Below, in pieces: positions 8,729 through 19,164 of a DNA stretch of 64,000 bases. This DNA is from Parahoeflea alexandrii (lineage in GTDB: Bacteria > Pseudomonadota > Alphaproteobacteria > Rhizobiales > Rhizobiaceae). The stretch covers positions 1,621,809 through 1,685,808 of the forward strand of contig NZ_JAAAML010000001.1 in the NCBI RefSeq assembly GCF_024105735.1, read 5' to 3'. The position numbers and the translations under genes were made by a program. Position 1 is the stretch's first letter. Every line of letters begins with the position of its first letter. Under the pieces are notes generated by a model. It saw only the letters and a list, made by a program, of their open reading frames with translations, was not told where the DNA came from and made no database searches.

Positions 8729-9541
8729 CTATGCGAACGTGATACGCAGGCCGTCGAGCGGAAGGCCACTGACTGTTGATGACCATGTCTGGCCCGGCTT
8801 GACCGGGAACGCCCGGGTCACCGTACCGGTGGTGACGATTTCACCGGCGCGTATCGGGTCGGCGTCGGGATCATCTGCAATCACCTCGATGGCATGGCGG
8901 AGCGCCGACAACGGGCTGCCAAGAACATCTGAACCGAGGCCGGTGTCGACCGGTTCGCCATCGCGCGCGAGTTCGATCTGAAAGCTTTGCAAAGCCGACC
9001 GCAGCAGAGCAGCATCTTCATCCGCCACTTGCCGGCGCGGTCCGCACAGGTAGGCACCGTGCAGGCCGAAGGCGGCCACCGTGTCGGCCGCTTCGAATTT
9101 CCAGTCCTTGTAGAGCGAATCGACGATCTCAAAGCCGTGCGCGTACCAGGCAATAGCGCTGAGCAGTTCGTCGTCGCTTGCTCCGGCCCGGGGGGCGCGC
9201 GTGAACGCGAAGGCGATTTCGGGTTCAATCCGCGGCTCGCAGAAAGGAGCGAGTGAAAACGGGGTCTCCGCCGACGAGACGTCGTGGAAGGTGGTGTCGT
9301 ACATGTAACCCCAGATCGGGGCGTGGACGTTGTATTCATCCCAGATGGTGCGGTTGGTGAAGCCGAGCTTCCGCCCGACGACACGCTCCCCATCATCCGT
9401 GCGCAGATCCCTGATCCGCCGGCTGATCCGGTAGGCTGCGTCCATCGGGAGTTCTCCCGGCCCGGTACAGGCGATCTGCCGCCTGTCGCGGCGGGCCTTG
9501 AGGATGTCCTGCGCCCGGTTTTCGTTCTCGAATTGCGTCAT
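8729..9541 (-). CDS. 2-keto-4-pentenoate hydratase / FAH-family protein
   Basis: A 270-residue member of the fumarylacetoacetate hydrolase superfamily, closest in layout to 2-oxopent-4-enoate hydratases and 4-oxalocrotonate decarboxylases (MhpD/DmpE/DmpH type). The metal-binding acidic motif is in EPRIEPEIAF near residue 115, with ERVVGRKLGFTN before it and the late GEIVTTGTVT segment typical of this branch. ATG 9541 was chosen because the longer in-frame reading overlaps the upstream dehydrogenase by 264 bases. Only four bases separate it from that gene, so the two are probably one operon. The substrate is unknown; in aromatic degradation such enzymes hydrate vinyl keto acids, but no other ring-cleavage gene is nearby. 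Confidence 0.82.
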   Translation of the reverse strand: MTQFENENRAQDILKARRDRRQIACTGPGELPMDAAYRISRRIRDLRTDDGERVVGRKLGFTNRTIWDEYNVHAPIWGYMYDTTFHDVSSAETPFSLAPFCEPRIEPEIAFAFTRAPRAGASDDELLSAIAWYAHGFEIVDSLYKDWKFEAADTVAAFGLHGAYLCGPRRQVADEDAALLRSALQSFQIELARDGEPVDTGLGSDVLGSPLSALRHAIEVIADDPDADPIRAGEIVTTGTVTRAFPVKPGQTWSSTVSGLPLDGLRITFA

Positions 9542-9545
9542 CGGT

Positions 9546-12101
9546 TCAGCTCCGCATTTTCTCGCCCATCGGATCAAACGGCGCTTCGAGCGCGATGCGG
9601 GCCGGGCGGCGGATACCCATGATCTCGATTTCGAACATGCCCGCATCGCCGTTGGTCGCCAACGCCGCCGGGATGTAGCCCTGGGCCATCGAGTTGCCGA
9701 TGGTGTGGGCATAGCCGCCCGAGGTGATCCAGCCGACGACGCGCCATTGACCATCGCGCAAGGTACCGCCTTCGGGCTTGGCGATTTCGATGCCATCCGC
9801 ATCAAACCGCGGGGCGCCGTAACCGTGCGGGGCTTCGACGGTGCCGTAGTCGGTGTCGCCGACTTTCGCCCACACCGGCTCGTCGCCCATCACGTCGGCG
9901 TCAGCCGCATCAACCAGGAACGAGGTGCGCATCAGCCTTGGGCCGTCCGCATGTTCCTTGGCGGCGGCCTCGCGGCCGATGAAGTCGTTCTTCGAGAGCT
10001 TGATGAAGCGCTCCATGCCGGCCTCATAGGGGCCGTAGATCGGTCGCAACTCGCGGAACCAGGTCGGGAAGTTCTTCTCGAGCCGCATCGATAAAAGCGC
10101 GCGCATGCCGAAATCGACGATGCCGTATTCCTCGCCCGCCGCCTTGATGCCGCGGTAGACCGCCTGCTGGTAGCAGGGCTCCATCCAAATCTCGTAGCCG
10201 AGATCGCCGGTATAGGTGACGCGGCCCACCATGCAGGGCGCGCCGCCGACATCCATCTGGCGGAAATCCATGAAGCGAAAGGCTGAGTTGGAGACATCGT
10301 CGTCGGTTAGCTTGGCCAGCACGTCGCGCGCGCGGGGGCCGGCGATCGACAGGCCAACCAGCGTGAGATCGTAGCGGTGAACGCGGATCGAGCCGTCCTT
10401 CGGCAGGTGCTTTTCGAACCAGCGCATGTGGTAGCGCTGCGCCGCCGACGATCCCCAGACCATGAAGTCCTCGTCGCCCGCTTTGGCGATGGTGAAATCG
10501 CCGATCAGCTTGCCGAACTCGTTGAGCATCGGGGTCAGCACGATGCGGCCCTGCTTGGGCATGGTGTTGGTCATCAGCTGCGACAGCCAGGCCTCGGCGC
10601 CCTTGCCGGAGACACGGTACTTGGCGAAGTTGGCAATCTCGGTGACGCCGACGCGCTCGCGCACCGCGCGGACTTCATCGCCAATGTGCTTGAAATCATT
10701 CGAGCGGTGGAAGGAGAGTACGTCGTGTGCCTCCTCTGCGCTCGGGGCGAACCAGAGAGGTGTTTCCAGCCCCCAGCTGTCGCCCATCACCGCGTGATTG
10801 TCGCGCACCATGACGTCGTAAAGGGCCGTGGTCTGCTGCGGCCGGGCGGCGGGCAGTTCCTCGTTGGGGAAGCGGATCGAGAAGCGGCGCGAATAGTTTT
10901 CGCGCACCTTGGCGTTGGTGTAGCGCAGCGTCGACCATTCGCCGAAGCGGGCGACATCCATGCCCCAGATATCGGCGCCGGGATCGCCGTTGACCATCCA
11001 GTTCGACAGCGCCAGACCAACGCCGCCGCCCTGGGAGAACCCGGCCATGACGGCGCAGGCGGTCCAGTAGTTGGTAAGTCCCGGCACCGGGCCCACCAGC
11101 GGATTGCCGTCCGGCGCGAAGGTGAAGGGGCCGTTGATCACCTGCTTGATGCCGGCGTTTTCCATCGCCGGGAAATGCCTGAAGCCGACTTCCAGCGACG
11201 GGGCGATGCGGTCGAGATCGGGCGCCAGCAGCTCATGGCCGAAATCCCACGGCGTGTTGACCGGCGACCAGGGCTTGCAGGCCTTCTCGTAGGTGCCGAG
11301 CAGGATCCCCGTGCGCTCCTGCCTTGTGTAGATCTCGCCCTTGAAGTCAATGACGCCAACCAGTTCGCGGCCGGTCTTGGCATTGAACTCCAGAACCTCG
11401 GGCATCTCCTCGGTCAGCAGATACATGTGCTCCATGGCCAGAAGCGGCAGTTCGAGGCCGACCATGCGGCCGACTTCGCGCGCCCACAATCCGCCGGCAT
11501 TGACCACGTGGTCGGCCTTGACCGTACCCTGCTCGGTGATGACGTTCCAGGTGCCGTCGGCCTCCTGGGTCAGTTCGATGACACGATTGCGGAGCACGAT
11601 TTCCGCGCCGAGTTTCTTCGCCGCCTTGGCGTAGGCGTGGGTGGTGCCGGAGGGATCGAGATGGCCTTCGACCGGATCCCAGAGCGCGCCGACGAAATTG
11701 CTTTCGTCCATCAACGGGAACATTGCCTTGGCTTCGGACGGGGTGATCAGTTCGGTCTCCATGCCGAGATAGCGACCCTTGGCGTGCACCAGGCGCAGGA
11801 AATCCATGCGCTCGGGGGTGTCGGCCATCATCACGCCGCCGGTCAGGTGCAGGCCGCAGGACTGGCCGGAGAGCTTTTCCAGTTCGTCGTAGAGGCTAAC
11901 CGTGTAGGCCTGCAGCTTGGCGACGTTGGGGTCGCCATTCAAAGTGTGGAAGCCGCCGGCGGCATGCCATGACGATCCCGAGGTCAGTTCCGAGCGCTCG
12001 ATCAGCATGACGTCGGTCCATCCGGCCTTTGCCAGGTGATAGAGCACGGAGCATCCAACGACGCCGCCACCGATTACAACTGCCCTGACATGCGATTTCA
12101 T
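9546..12101 (-). CDS. FAD-dependent dimethylglycine/sarcosine dehydrogenase-type protein with GcvT domains
   Basis: An 851-residue two-part enzyme. Residues 1-400 form a DAO-type flavin domain starting VVIGGGVVGCSVLYHLA, with GSSWHAAGG, whose histidine is the covalent FAD attachment site in dimethylglycine and sarcosine dehydrogenases. The second half is a GcvT-like tetrahydrofolate domain with its C-terminal barrel (for example RALLSMRLEKNF and GWITSGGYAHTIG). The likely reaction is oxidative demethylation of an N-methyl glycine, handing the methyl carbon to folate. ATG 12101 has GGGAG upstream; the in-frame extension to 12218 has no family similarity. The exact substrate (dimethylglycine, sarcosine or another N-methyl amine) cannot be fixed from sequence. 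Confidence 0.85.
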   Translation of the reverse strand: MKSHVRAVVIGGGVVGCSVLYHLAKAGWTDVMLIERSELTSGSSWHAAGGFHTLNGDPNVAKLQAYTVSLYDELEKLSGQSCGLHLTGGVMMADTPERMDFLRLVHAKGRYLGMETELITPSEAKAMFPLMDESNFVGALWDPVEGHLDPSGTTHAYAKAAKKLGAEIVLRNRVIELTQEADGTWNVITEQGTVKADHVVNAGGLWAREVGRMVGLELPLLAMEHMYLLTEEMPEVLEFNAKTGRELVGVIDFKGEIYTRQERTGILLGTYEKACKPWSPVNTPWDFGHELLAPDLDRIAPSLEVGFRHFPAMENAGIKQVINGPFTFAPDGNPLVGPVPGLTNYWTACAVMAGFSQGGGVGLALSNWMVNGDPGADIWGMDVARFGEWSTLRYTNAKVRENYSRRFSIRFPNEELPAARPQQTTALYDVMVRDNHAVMGDSWGLETPLWFAPSAEEAHDVLSFHRSNDFKHIGDEVRAVRERVGVTEIANFAKYRVSGKGAEAWLSQLMTNTMPKQGRIVLTPMLNEFGKLIGDFTIAKAGDEDFMVWGSSAAQRYHMRWFEKHLPKDGSIRVHRYDLTLVGLSIAGPRARDVLAKLTDDDVSNSAFRFMDFRQMDVGGAPCMVGRVTYTGDLGYEIWMEPCYQQAVYRGIKAAGEEYGIVDFGMRALLSMRLEKNFPTWFRELRPIYGPYEAGMERFIKLSKNDFIGREAAAKEHADGPRLMRTSFLVDAADADVMGDEPVWAKVGDTDYGTVEAPHGYGAPRFDADGIEIAKPEGGTLRDGQWRVVGWITSGGYAHTIGNSMAQGYIPAALATNGDAGMFEIEIMGIRRPARIALEAPFDPMGEKMRS

Positions 12102-12391
12102 CGGTTTCTCCCGGCTCGATCCGGCGGCAGATTGCGAAATAGGTCCGGTGCGCACAAGAGGGAAAAGCGACATGAGGCAACAAAGACGTCTACGGTCCGG
12201 CGGCCAGCCCGGTTGCATTGAATGACAGGGCGTTTCACAGCACCGCGCCCTGCGCGATCCCGCGTCAATGGCGTGTCGCTTGGCAGACGCGAAATCTTTG
12301 GGCGTGGCTTAACCTGAGAGGGCGACAAACCGGTCGTATGTTCTATATAAGGATCCCATGTGGTTAGCTAAGACTTCGACTTCGGGCCATA

Positions 12392-14371
12392 ATGTTCAGT
12401 AACCGTTCATTGTGGACTGCTAGATTGGTGACGATGACAAACGTGCAGGACATCAGATCCCGGGCGCGCGGCTCCTCGTGGCTGCGAACCCTTCCGGCTG
12501 TCTTGCTCATGTCGGGCGCTGTCAGTCTGGCCGCCGAGCGGGTCGAGGCGTTCGAGTTGTTCGGCTTCAAGTTGTTTGAAAACGACACCGCCGAAGCGGT
12601 GGAAGTGGTTGATCCGCTTTCCTATTCGGTAACTCTTGAAGTAACCGGTAATGATCCTGACGGGGACTTGCGCAGCGAGCTGGAAGCCGCGTCGCAGCTC
12701 GTACAGGGAGCCGATCGGCCGGTCTCGGGATCGATCGGACTGATCCAGCGTGCCAATGGTGACTTCGAGCAGCTGATCGCCGCGCTTTATGAAAACGCCC
12801 GATATGCCGGTGAAGTCCGCATCCTGCTTGACGGAAGGCGGCTTGCCGACCTTCCGCCCGACGCAAGCCTGGGGGGCAGTGGACCCGTTCCGGTTCGTAT
12901 TCTCGTCGATCCCGGCAAGCAGTTCCGATTCGGCGATGTCTCGGTTCGTGACGCCGACGGACGCGCCTATTCCGCCGGCGAACAGGGGCTGGCGCCTGGT
13001 CAGCTTGCCAAGTCCACCGTCATCCTCGACTCCGAACAGGCGCTTGTGCTGGAACTGGAGAGGGATGGGCATCCGTTCGCAAAGGTTTCCGGCCGCGAAG
13101 TTGTCGCCGATCACGCCCGGGGTCTGCTCGATGTCTCTCTCGAACTCGAAGCGGGTCCGGTCGCTCCGTTCGGGCAGACCGCTGTGGATGGGGCGGAAAG
13201 TGTCGATTCCCAATTCATCGCCCGTATGGCGGGCATCCGCCAGGGCGAGCAGTATGATCCCGAAGAGCTTGCAGCCGCCGAAAAAAGGTTGCGGGCGCTC
13301 GAGGTGTTCTCGAGTGTGACCGTGCGCGGCAGTGAAAGCCTTTCGGGCGACGGATCGGTGCCGGTCGAGGTGACGGTTGCCGAGCGCAAGCATCGCTATC
13401 TCGGGGTTGGCGCCACATACTCGTCCACAGATGGTGGCGGGCTGGAAGCCTATTGGGGCCACCGGAACCTTTTCGGACGCGCCGAGAAACTGAGGATTGA
13501 GGGATCCGTCAGCAGCCTGGGCACAACCGGACAGGCAAAGGACATGACATGGCGCGGTGCCGCGCTGTTCGAGAAGCCTGGGGTGCTCGGTCCCGCCTCG
13601 AAGTTCGTCTCCCGCCTTGAAGTCGAGCAGGAAAATCCCGACGCCTACCGGCGCTTCTCCGTCGAGGCAGCGGCAGGGATCACTTACGAATTGACGCCGC
13701 AGCAGACTGTCTCGGCCGGCGTCAATGTCGAGTATGCCAGGTTGACTGACAGCTTCAATGTCGACCTCGAAACCATCACAGTGGCGCTGCCGCTCGAATA
13801 TGTGCGCGATACCCGCGACAGCAAGCTCAACCCGACGTCCGGCACACGGCTGTCGCTGCTGGTCGAGCCGACTTACGAAATCAATGGCGGCGCAACTTTC
13901 GTCAAACTGCGGGCCGAAGCCTCGGCTTATCGGGCGCTTGATGCCGACAAGCGATTCGTGCTGGCCGGGCGCGTCGCCGCGGGCACCATTTACGGCGCGA
14001 GCCTCGCCTCGGTTCCGGCCAACCGCCGGTTCTATGCGGGCGGCGGAGGCTCTGTGCGCGGCTACGGCTATCAGGACATCGGTCCGGTCAACGCTGCGGG
14101 GCAGCCCACGGGCGGCCGTTCCCTGATTGAGACATCGGCCGAAGTGCGCATCGGCGTGACCGACACGATCGGGCTTGTGCCGTTCGTGGATGCGGGGCTG
14201 GTCAGCGCCAGCGAGACATTCTCCGGTGCGAAATTCAAGGCGGGAGCGGGGATCGGCGTGCGCTATTCGACACCGTTTGGCCCGCTGCGGGTCGACGTCG
14301 CAGTTCCCTTGAACAAGGATGCGACGGATCCCGATTACGGGATTTATGCCGGGATCGGGCAGGCATTCTGA
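12392..14371 (+). CDS. tamA: outer membrane translocation/assembly protein TamA (Omp85 family)
   Basis: A 659-residue Omp85 protein. A signal peptide (TLPAVLLMSGAVSLA) ends near residue 50, POTRA-like repeats follow to about 320, and the C-terminal 320 residues form the beta-barrel with the hallmark VRGYGYQDIGP and a final aromatic residue. TamA works with TamB to insert proteins or move lipids to the outer membrane. An internal ATG at 12434 would give a more compact signal peptide; neither start has a strong ribosome site, so the first 14 residues are uncertain. Its stop lies one base before tamB, so the pair is surely co-transcribed. Confidence 0.92.
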   Translation: MFSNRSLWTARLVTMTNVQDIRSRARGSSWLRTLPAVLLMSGAVSLAAERVEAFELFGFKLFENDTAEAVEVVDPLSYSVTLEVTGNDPDGDLRSELEAASQLVQGADRPVSGSIGLIQRANGDFEQLIAALYENARYAGEVRILLDGRRLADLPPDASLGGSGPVPVRILVDPGKQFRFGDVSVRDADGRAYSAGEQGLAPGQLAKSTVILDSEQALVLELERDGHPFAKVSGREVVADHARGLLDVSLELEAGPVAPFGQTAVDGAESVDSQFIARMAGIRQGEQYDPEELAAAEKRLRALEVFSSVTVRGSESLSGDGSVPVEVTVAERKHRYLGVGATYSSTDGGGLEAYWGHRNLFGRAEKLRIEGSVSSLGTTGQAKDMTWRGAALFEKPGVLGPASKFVSRLEVEQENPDAYRRFSVEAAAGITYELTPQQTVSAGVNVEYARLTDSFNVDLETITVALPLEYVRDTRDSKLNPTSGTRLSLLVEPTYEINGGATFVKLRAEASAYRALDADKRFVLAGRVAAGTIYGASLASVPANRRFYAGGGGSVRGYGYQDIGPVNAAGQPTGGRSLIETSAEVRIGVTDTIGLVPFVDAGLVSASETFSGAKFKAGAGIGVRYSTPFGPLRVDVAVPLNKDATDPDYGIYAGIGQAF

Positions 14372-14372
14372 C

Positions 14373-17300
14373 ATGACGGTCGACGAACGCAAAAGCTCCC
14401 GGCCGGGTCTGATCCGGCGCGCGGCGCGATGGCTTGCCATTGTCATCCTGATCCTTCTGGCCGGGTTGATATTCATCTTCGCCACGAGCCCGGGTGGGCG
14501 GATGATCGCGCTGACCTTGAACCGTCTCGGTTCCGGTCCCGGCCAGAGCGTCGAGATCGACAGGATCGAGGGACTGTTGTCCGGATCGACCCGGATCGGT
14601 CATGTCATGCTCAGCGACGCGGAAGGCGAGCCCTGGCTGCTGCTCAAGGGTATCCGGATCGATTGGTCGCCGCTGGCATTGTTGAATGCCGGCCTGGCGG
14701 TGGATGACCTGACCATCGAGGCAGTCGAGCTGGCGCAGTTACCCAAGAGCGCCGAGAGCCAGTCGGAAGGCGGAGCCTTGCAACTGCCGCTGGCGTTCGA
14801 CATCAAGCGGTTTACCGCGCCGGATATCCTGGTCGGTGAACCGGTTGCCGGCCGTGTGGCCCGGTTCGAAGCACGCGGCAGTGCGCGCGTGGACGCGTCG
14901 CTGTCGTCCGCGCTTGCCGATCTTGTGGTCAAGCGCATCGACGGGGTCGGCGGCGAGCTGACGGTGGATGCCGACTATCTTGAGGCGGAAGACCGTTTCA
15001 ACGTGTCTGCGAAGCTGTCCGAGCCAGCCGGCGGGGTGATGGCGCATCTGCTCAATCTTGCGCCCGACGACGCCATCAGCCTCTCCGCAACCTCGCAGGG
15101 CTCGCTTGCGGACTGGCGGCTCAACGCTTCAGGCACCGTCAACGACGAAATCGTTGCCGAAGCCCATCTGCAGATGGTCTCCGGCGAAGCCGGCGATGCG
15201 GTATCGCTTGAGGCCATCGGTACATTTGACCGTTTCCTGCCGCCGTCTGTTGGTCAATTGCTCTCAGGTCAGAGCGAGCTTGTGCTTGAGGGCCTGCTTG
15301 AGCCGGACCGCAACGGCGCTGTGATCGACATCTTTACATTCTCGTCATCGCAACTGACCGCCCAAGGGCGCGGCCGGGTGGCGCGGGAGGGCGAAGTCGA
15401 CCTCTCGGCCTCGGTGGTATCGCGACCCGGCGCCGCACCGCTTGTGTTCGGCGAAGAGGCCGCCCGGATCAGTCTGACCGAGCCGGAGGCAACGATCCAG
15501 GTGAACGGCAATGCGGACGAAGCCGCAGTGCGTCTTGAAATCACCGCGGGCGAGGTCGCCGGAGCCGATTTCGATATCAGCGGCATCTCCGCTGTTGCGG
15601 ATTTCGACCGGTTTTCAATGGACAGCCGCAGCGGTACGGGTTCGATCAAGCTGGCCATCGATGCGATCGGATCGAGCAATGACATCGCGGCGCGAGCCGT
15701 GGCAGGTGGTCTCACACTCTCCGGCCCCTTGGTACTTGAGGAAGACGGAGCGATCTCCAGCGATGCGATCGAGGTGCGCACGGGCGTGGCGGCGCTGACG
15801 ATTGAGGATCTTGCCTTCGACGGTGCAGGCGGATTGGCGGCGAGGCTTTCGGGCACGATCAGGAACGCCGTATTGTCCGAGCAGGCGCCGGGATTTCTGG
15901 GGCCGGACACCGGTTTTTCCGCGAACCTCGCACTGGAGGAGGGCGGTGACCTCTCCGTGGAGGAGTTCGAGGCGTCGTCGGAGTTTGTCGCACTCTCGGG
16001 CTCGGTTGCGCTTTCCTCCGAGGGGGAAGTAGCCGGCGACATCAACGCAAGTCTGTCGAAACTCGCGGGCGCCGATGCGGCGATATCCGGCGGACTGGAA
16101 CTGACGGCCAGTCTTTCCGGTCCTTCCTCCGCACCGGCATTCGAACTGAGCCTGACCGGCAAGCAGTTGAAAGTTCAGAGCCGCGATCTTTCCGAACTGG
16201 TGCTCACGGCCAAAGGAGTGGCCGACCCCGCATCGCCGCAAGCCGATGTCGAACTGACCGGTGCGCTGGAAGGCCGGCCGGTCAACGGCAGCCTGGTGAT
16301 CGGGCAATCGGACGGCGTGGTGCGGGTCAGTCCGTTGCGATTGCAGGTCGCCGACAATCTGATTTCCGGATCGCTGGTGCTGGATGAGGCCTATCGCCCG
16401 GAAGGCGTTATCGATCTCGATTTGAAAGATATCGGGTCGCTCTCGGCGCTGGCGCTGCAGGCGATCAAGGGAAACGGCGGCGGGTCGATCAGATTTAAGG
16501 TTCGCGACGAACAGTCGTTTGCCGAAATCGGTCTGGGCTTTCCGGAGCTGTCGGGTGAAGCGTTCCTGCTGCGCGATGCGCGGCTCAATCTCACCGTCGC
16601 CGACCTGTTGGGCGCTCCCAAGCCCGAGGGAACGCTGGATGTGGCCAGCCTGAGTGCCGGCGGGACCGACGTGTCAAACCTCACGGCCTCGTTCACCCAG
16701 GCTCAATCCTGGACCGTCATCGAAGGCAAGGCGCAGGCCGCCGGGCTTCCGGTGTCGGTCAATGCGCGGGTACGGCAGAGCGAAGCAGGAACGGAACTCG
16801 AAGTCGAAACCGCGCGGACCGCGTGGCAAGGCCTGGCGATCAATCTGCTCGAACCTGCACGGGTCGTGGTGCGCGACGGTGTGGCGGAGATCGAACGGCT
16901 GGTGCTTTCTCCCGGCGGCGGCCGGGTTTCGGTGACCGGCTCGGCTGGCGAAACCCTGGCGATCGACGTGGCGCTCGCCGGTCTGCCGCTGACCTCGGTC
17001 AATGCGGTTGCGCCGGGAGCGGGGCTCTCAGGCGCTCTCTCCGGCGATCTCCGGGTACGCGGCACGGCCTCCGCACCGGTGGTGCAGTACGATCTCAACG
17101 CTGGCGAGGTGCGGGCCGCCGCTGCGTCGTCGGTGGCTGATGTGCCCTTGTCGATCAGTGCCGCGGGGGGCTTTGAGGCCGACCGGCTTCGGTTTGAGGC
17201 GCGGGCAAGCGGCGGCGGTCTGGCCTTCACAGCCACCGGCGGGCTGTCCACCTCGGGCGCGCGGGCGATCTCGGCGCAGATAAATGGCAGCGTTCCATTC

Positions 17301-18563
17301 TCGCTGCTCTCGGGCGCGATCGCCAAGCAGGGACTGGCGCTAACGGGGACGGCCCAGGCAAACATTTCCGTCAGCGGCTCTGTCGGCGCACCGGAAATTT
17401 CCGGCGCGATCACAACGTCGGGCAGTCGTCTGGTTGATGGCCGGTCCGGGATCGCCATCGACAACCTGGCCGCAGACATTGCTCTTACTCCCAACCAGGC
17501 TTCGATTCGATCGTTGTCCGGGGAATTGTCGTCGGGCGGGCGGATCAGTGGATCCGGGACCGTTGCGATCGATCCGGCAGGCAATTTTCCCGCCGATCTC
17601 AATCTGAAAGTCGAGCGTGGGCGCTATGCCGATGGCCAGATGGTGGCCACTCGTTTCGATGCTAATCTGACTCTGTCGGGTCCCTTGACCGCTCTGCCCC
17701 AACTTGGCGGAACAGTGCTGCTGGACGAAACCACGATCACGGTACCCGACACGCTGCCGAGTTCGATCGCAAGCCTTGACGTGACCCACAAGAATGCTTC
17801 GGCCGACATTCAATCCCAGGCCGAGCGCCTCTCCGGCGACAGCCAAGGTAGCTCATCTGGCGGGCTGGGACTTGATATCAGGGTGCAGGCCAGCCGCATT
17901 TTCATCCGCGGCAGGGGCATGGATGTCGAATTGGGCGGATCGCTGCGCCTGACTGGAACCACCGGCTCACCCATTGCCGCAGGCGGCTTCGATCTGGTGC
18001 GTGGCCGGCTGAGCGTTCTGGGCAAACGGCTCGAGTTCACCCGCGGCTCGCTGGGGTTTGCCGGCTCCGTGGTTCCCATTCTCGATCTTGCGGCCTCGAG
18101 CCAGGCGGGCAGCACCACGGTCACCGTGCTCGTCACCGGGCCTGCGGATGCTCCGAGATTCACTTTCAGCTCGAGCCCGGAGCTGCCTGAGGACGAAGTG
18201 CTCGCGCAGCTGATCTTCGGCCGCTCGATCAGCAGCCTGTCACCGCTGCAGATCGCCCAGCTTGCCGAAGCGGCCGCGCAGTTGACCGGTGCGGTGCAAG
18301 GCGGTGGTGTGCTTGAAAGACTGCGCAGGGCAACCGGTGTCGACGATATCGATGTGCGCACCGATGAGGAAACCGGCGACACGTCGCTCGGGGTCGGCAA
18401 GTATCTCAACGACCGCACCTACCTCGGAATCGAGAGTGGATCGTCTGCTGGATCGGGCAAGGCCCGTATCGACCTCGACATCGGCCGCGGGATCAAATTG
18501 CGCGGCGAGGCCAGTTCGGGCGGTGAAACCAAGGGCGGCATCTTCTACGAGCGCGAATACTAG
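14373..18563 (+). CDS. tamB: translocation/assembly module protein TamB
   Basis: A 1396-residue inner-membrane-anchored periplasmic protein of the TamB (DUF490) family. Residues 19-38 (WLAIVILILLAGLIFIF) form the single membrane anchor. The long middle is repetitive beta-sheet rich in Gly, Ser, Ala and Leu, forming a groove spanning the periplasm, and the conserved TamB domain fills the last 350 residues, with LPEDEVLAQLIFGRSI and a barrel-like end finishing in GGIFYEREY. It is thought to act with TamA or alone in lipid transport and outer-membrane protein assembly. ATG 14373 follows the tamA stop by one base. Confidence 0.94.
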   Translation: MTVDERKSSRPGLIRRAARWLAIVILILLAGLIFIFATSPGGRMIALTLNRLGSGPGQSVEIDRIEGLLSGSTRIGHVMLSDAEGEPWLLLKGIRIDWSPLALLNAGLAVDDLTIEAVELAQLPKSAESQSEGGALQLPLAFDIKRFTAPDILVGEPVAGRVARFEARGSARVDASLSSALADLVVKRIDGVGGELTVDADYLEAEDRFNVSAKLSEPAGGVMAHLLNLAPDDAISLSATSQGSLADWRLNASGTVNDEIVAEAHLQMVSGEAGDAVSLEAIGTFDRFLPPSVGQLLSGQSELVLEGLLEPDRNGAVIDIFTFSSSQLTAQGRGRVAREGEVDLSASVVSRPGAAPLVFGEEAARISLTEPEATIQVNGNADEAAVRLEITAGEVAGADFDISGISAVADFDRFSMDSRSGTGSIKLAIDAIGSSNDIAARAVAGGLTLSGPLVLEEDGAISSDAIEVRTGVAALTIEDLAFDGAGGLAARLSGTIRNAVLSEQAPGFLGPDTGFSANLALEEGGDLSVEEFEASSEFVALSGSVALSSEGEVAGDINASLSKLAGADAAISGGLELTASLSGPSSAPAFELSLTGKQLKVQSRDLSELVLTAKGVADPASPQADVELTGALEGRPVNGSLVIGQSDGVVRVSPLRLQVADNLISGSLVLDEAYRPEGVIDLDLKDIGSLSALALQAIKGNGGGSIRFKVRDEQSFAEIGLGFPELSGEAFLLRDARLNLTVADLLGAPKPEGTLDVASLSAGGTDVSNLTASFTQAQSWTVIEGKAQAAGLPVSVNARVRQSEAGTELEVETARTAWQGLAINLLEPARVVVRDGVAEIERLVLSPGGGRVSVTGSAGETLAIDVALAGLPLTSVNAVAPGAGLSGALSGDLRVRGTASAPVVQYDLNAGEVRAAAASSVADVPLSISAAGGFEADRLRFEARASGGGLAFTATGGLSTSGARAISAQINGSVPFSLLSGAIAKQGLALTGTAQANISVSGSVGAPEISGAITTSGSRLVDGRSGIAIDNLAADIALTPNQASIRSLSGELSSGGRISGSGTVAIDPAGNFPADLNLKVERGRYADGQMVATRFDANLTLSGPLTALPQLGGTVLLDETTITVPDTLPSSIASLDVTHKNASADIQSQAERLSGDSQGSSSGGLGLDIRVQASRIFIRGRGMDVELGGSLRLTGTTGSPIAAGGFDLVRGRLSVLGKRLEFTRGSLGFAGSVVPILDLAASSQAGSTTVTVLVTGPADAPRFTFSSSPELPEDEVLAQLIFGRSISSLSPLQIAQLAEAAAQLTGAVQGGGVLERLRRATGVDDIDVRTDEETGDTSLGVGKYLNDRTYLGIESGSSAGSGKARIDLDIGRGIKLRGEASSGGETKGGIFYEREY

Positions 18564-18714
18564 ACGGGATATGGCCGGATTGGCCCTGCCTCACCACAAG
18601 TTGACCCCCAGTGAGAGAAAAGCCATCGGCGGATCCACATGGGCCGATTGAAAACCGGGCCGGTGTGGCCCATCTCTCTTTCTGACACCATGCGCCTTGA
18701 AGGAGGAAACCGGC

Positions 18715-19164
18715 ATGACCAAAGCTTTTGCCAAGACCGATGAAGCCATTGCCCGACTGACACCCGAGCAGTTTCGGGTGACGCAGCAGAACGGAACCGA
18801 GCGGCCCTTTACCGGCGAATACAATGACAACAAGGCGGTCGGCATCTATGTCGACATCGTCTCCGGAGAGCCGCTCTTTGCATCCTCTGACAAGTTCGAG
18901 AGCGGCTGCGGCTGGCCGAGCTTCACCAAGCCGATCGAACCTGCTCACGTGACGGAATTGCGCGATTCCACCCACGGCATGATCCGAACGGAGGTGCGCT
19001 CCAAGCATGGAGACAGCCATCTCGGGCACGTGTTCCCAGACGGCCCCAGGGACCGGGGCGGGTTGCGCTACTGCATCAATTCCGCATCCTTGCGGTTCGT
19101 ACCCAAAGCCGACATGGTGGCTGAAGGATATGGCGACTATCTCGACCAGGTGGAGGATATCTAG
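18715..19164 (+). CDS. msrB: peptide-methionine (R)-S-oxide reductase MsrB
   Basis: A 149-residue MsrB that reduces methionine-R-sulfoxide in damaged proteins. The catalytic cysteine is C120 in [11 protein letters not shown] and the resolving one is C65 in SGCGWPSF. HxxH-type residues lie in [10 protein letters not shown]. The two CxxC motifs that bind structural zinc in many MsrB proteins are absent: the first site reads [10 protein letters not shown], so this is the zinc-free form. ATG 18715 follows an AAGGAGG site; a TTG 18 bases earlier is in frame but would bury that site. It abuts msrA with no gap. Confidence 0.95.
   Translation: MTKAFAKTDEAIARLTPEQFRVTQQNGTERPFTGEYNDNKAVGIYVDIVSGEPLFASSDKFESGCGWPSFTKPIEPAHVTELRDSTHGMIRTEVRSKHGDSHLGHVFPDGPRDRGGLRYCINSASLRFVPKADMVAEGYGDYLDQVEDI

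Noticed and set aside
10377..11972. A 531-codon plus-strand frame opposite the flavoprotein gene
   Set aside because: Antisense shadow; the minus strand encodes a complete DAO-GcvT protein.
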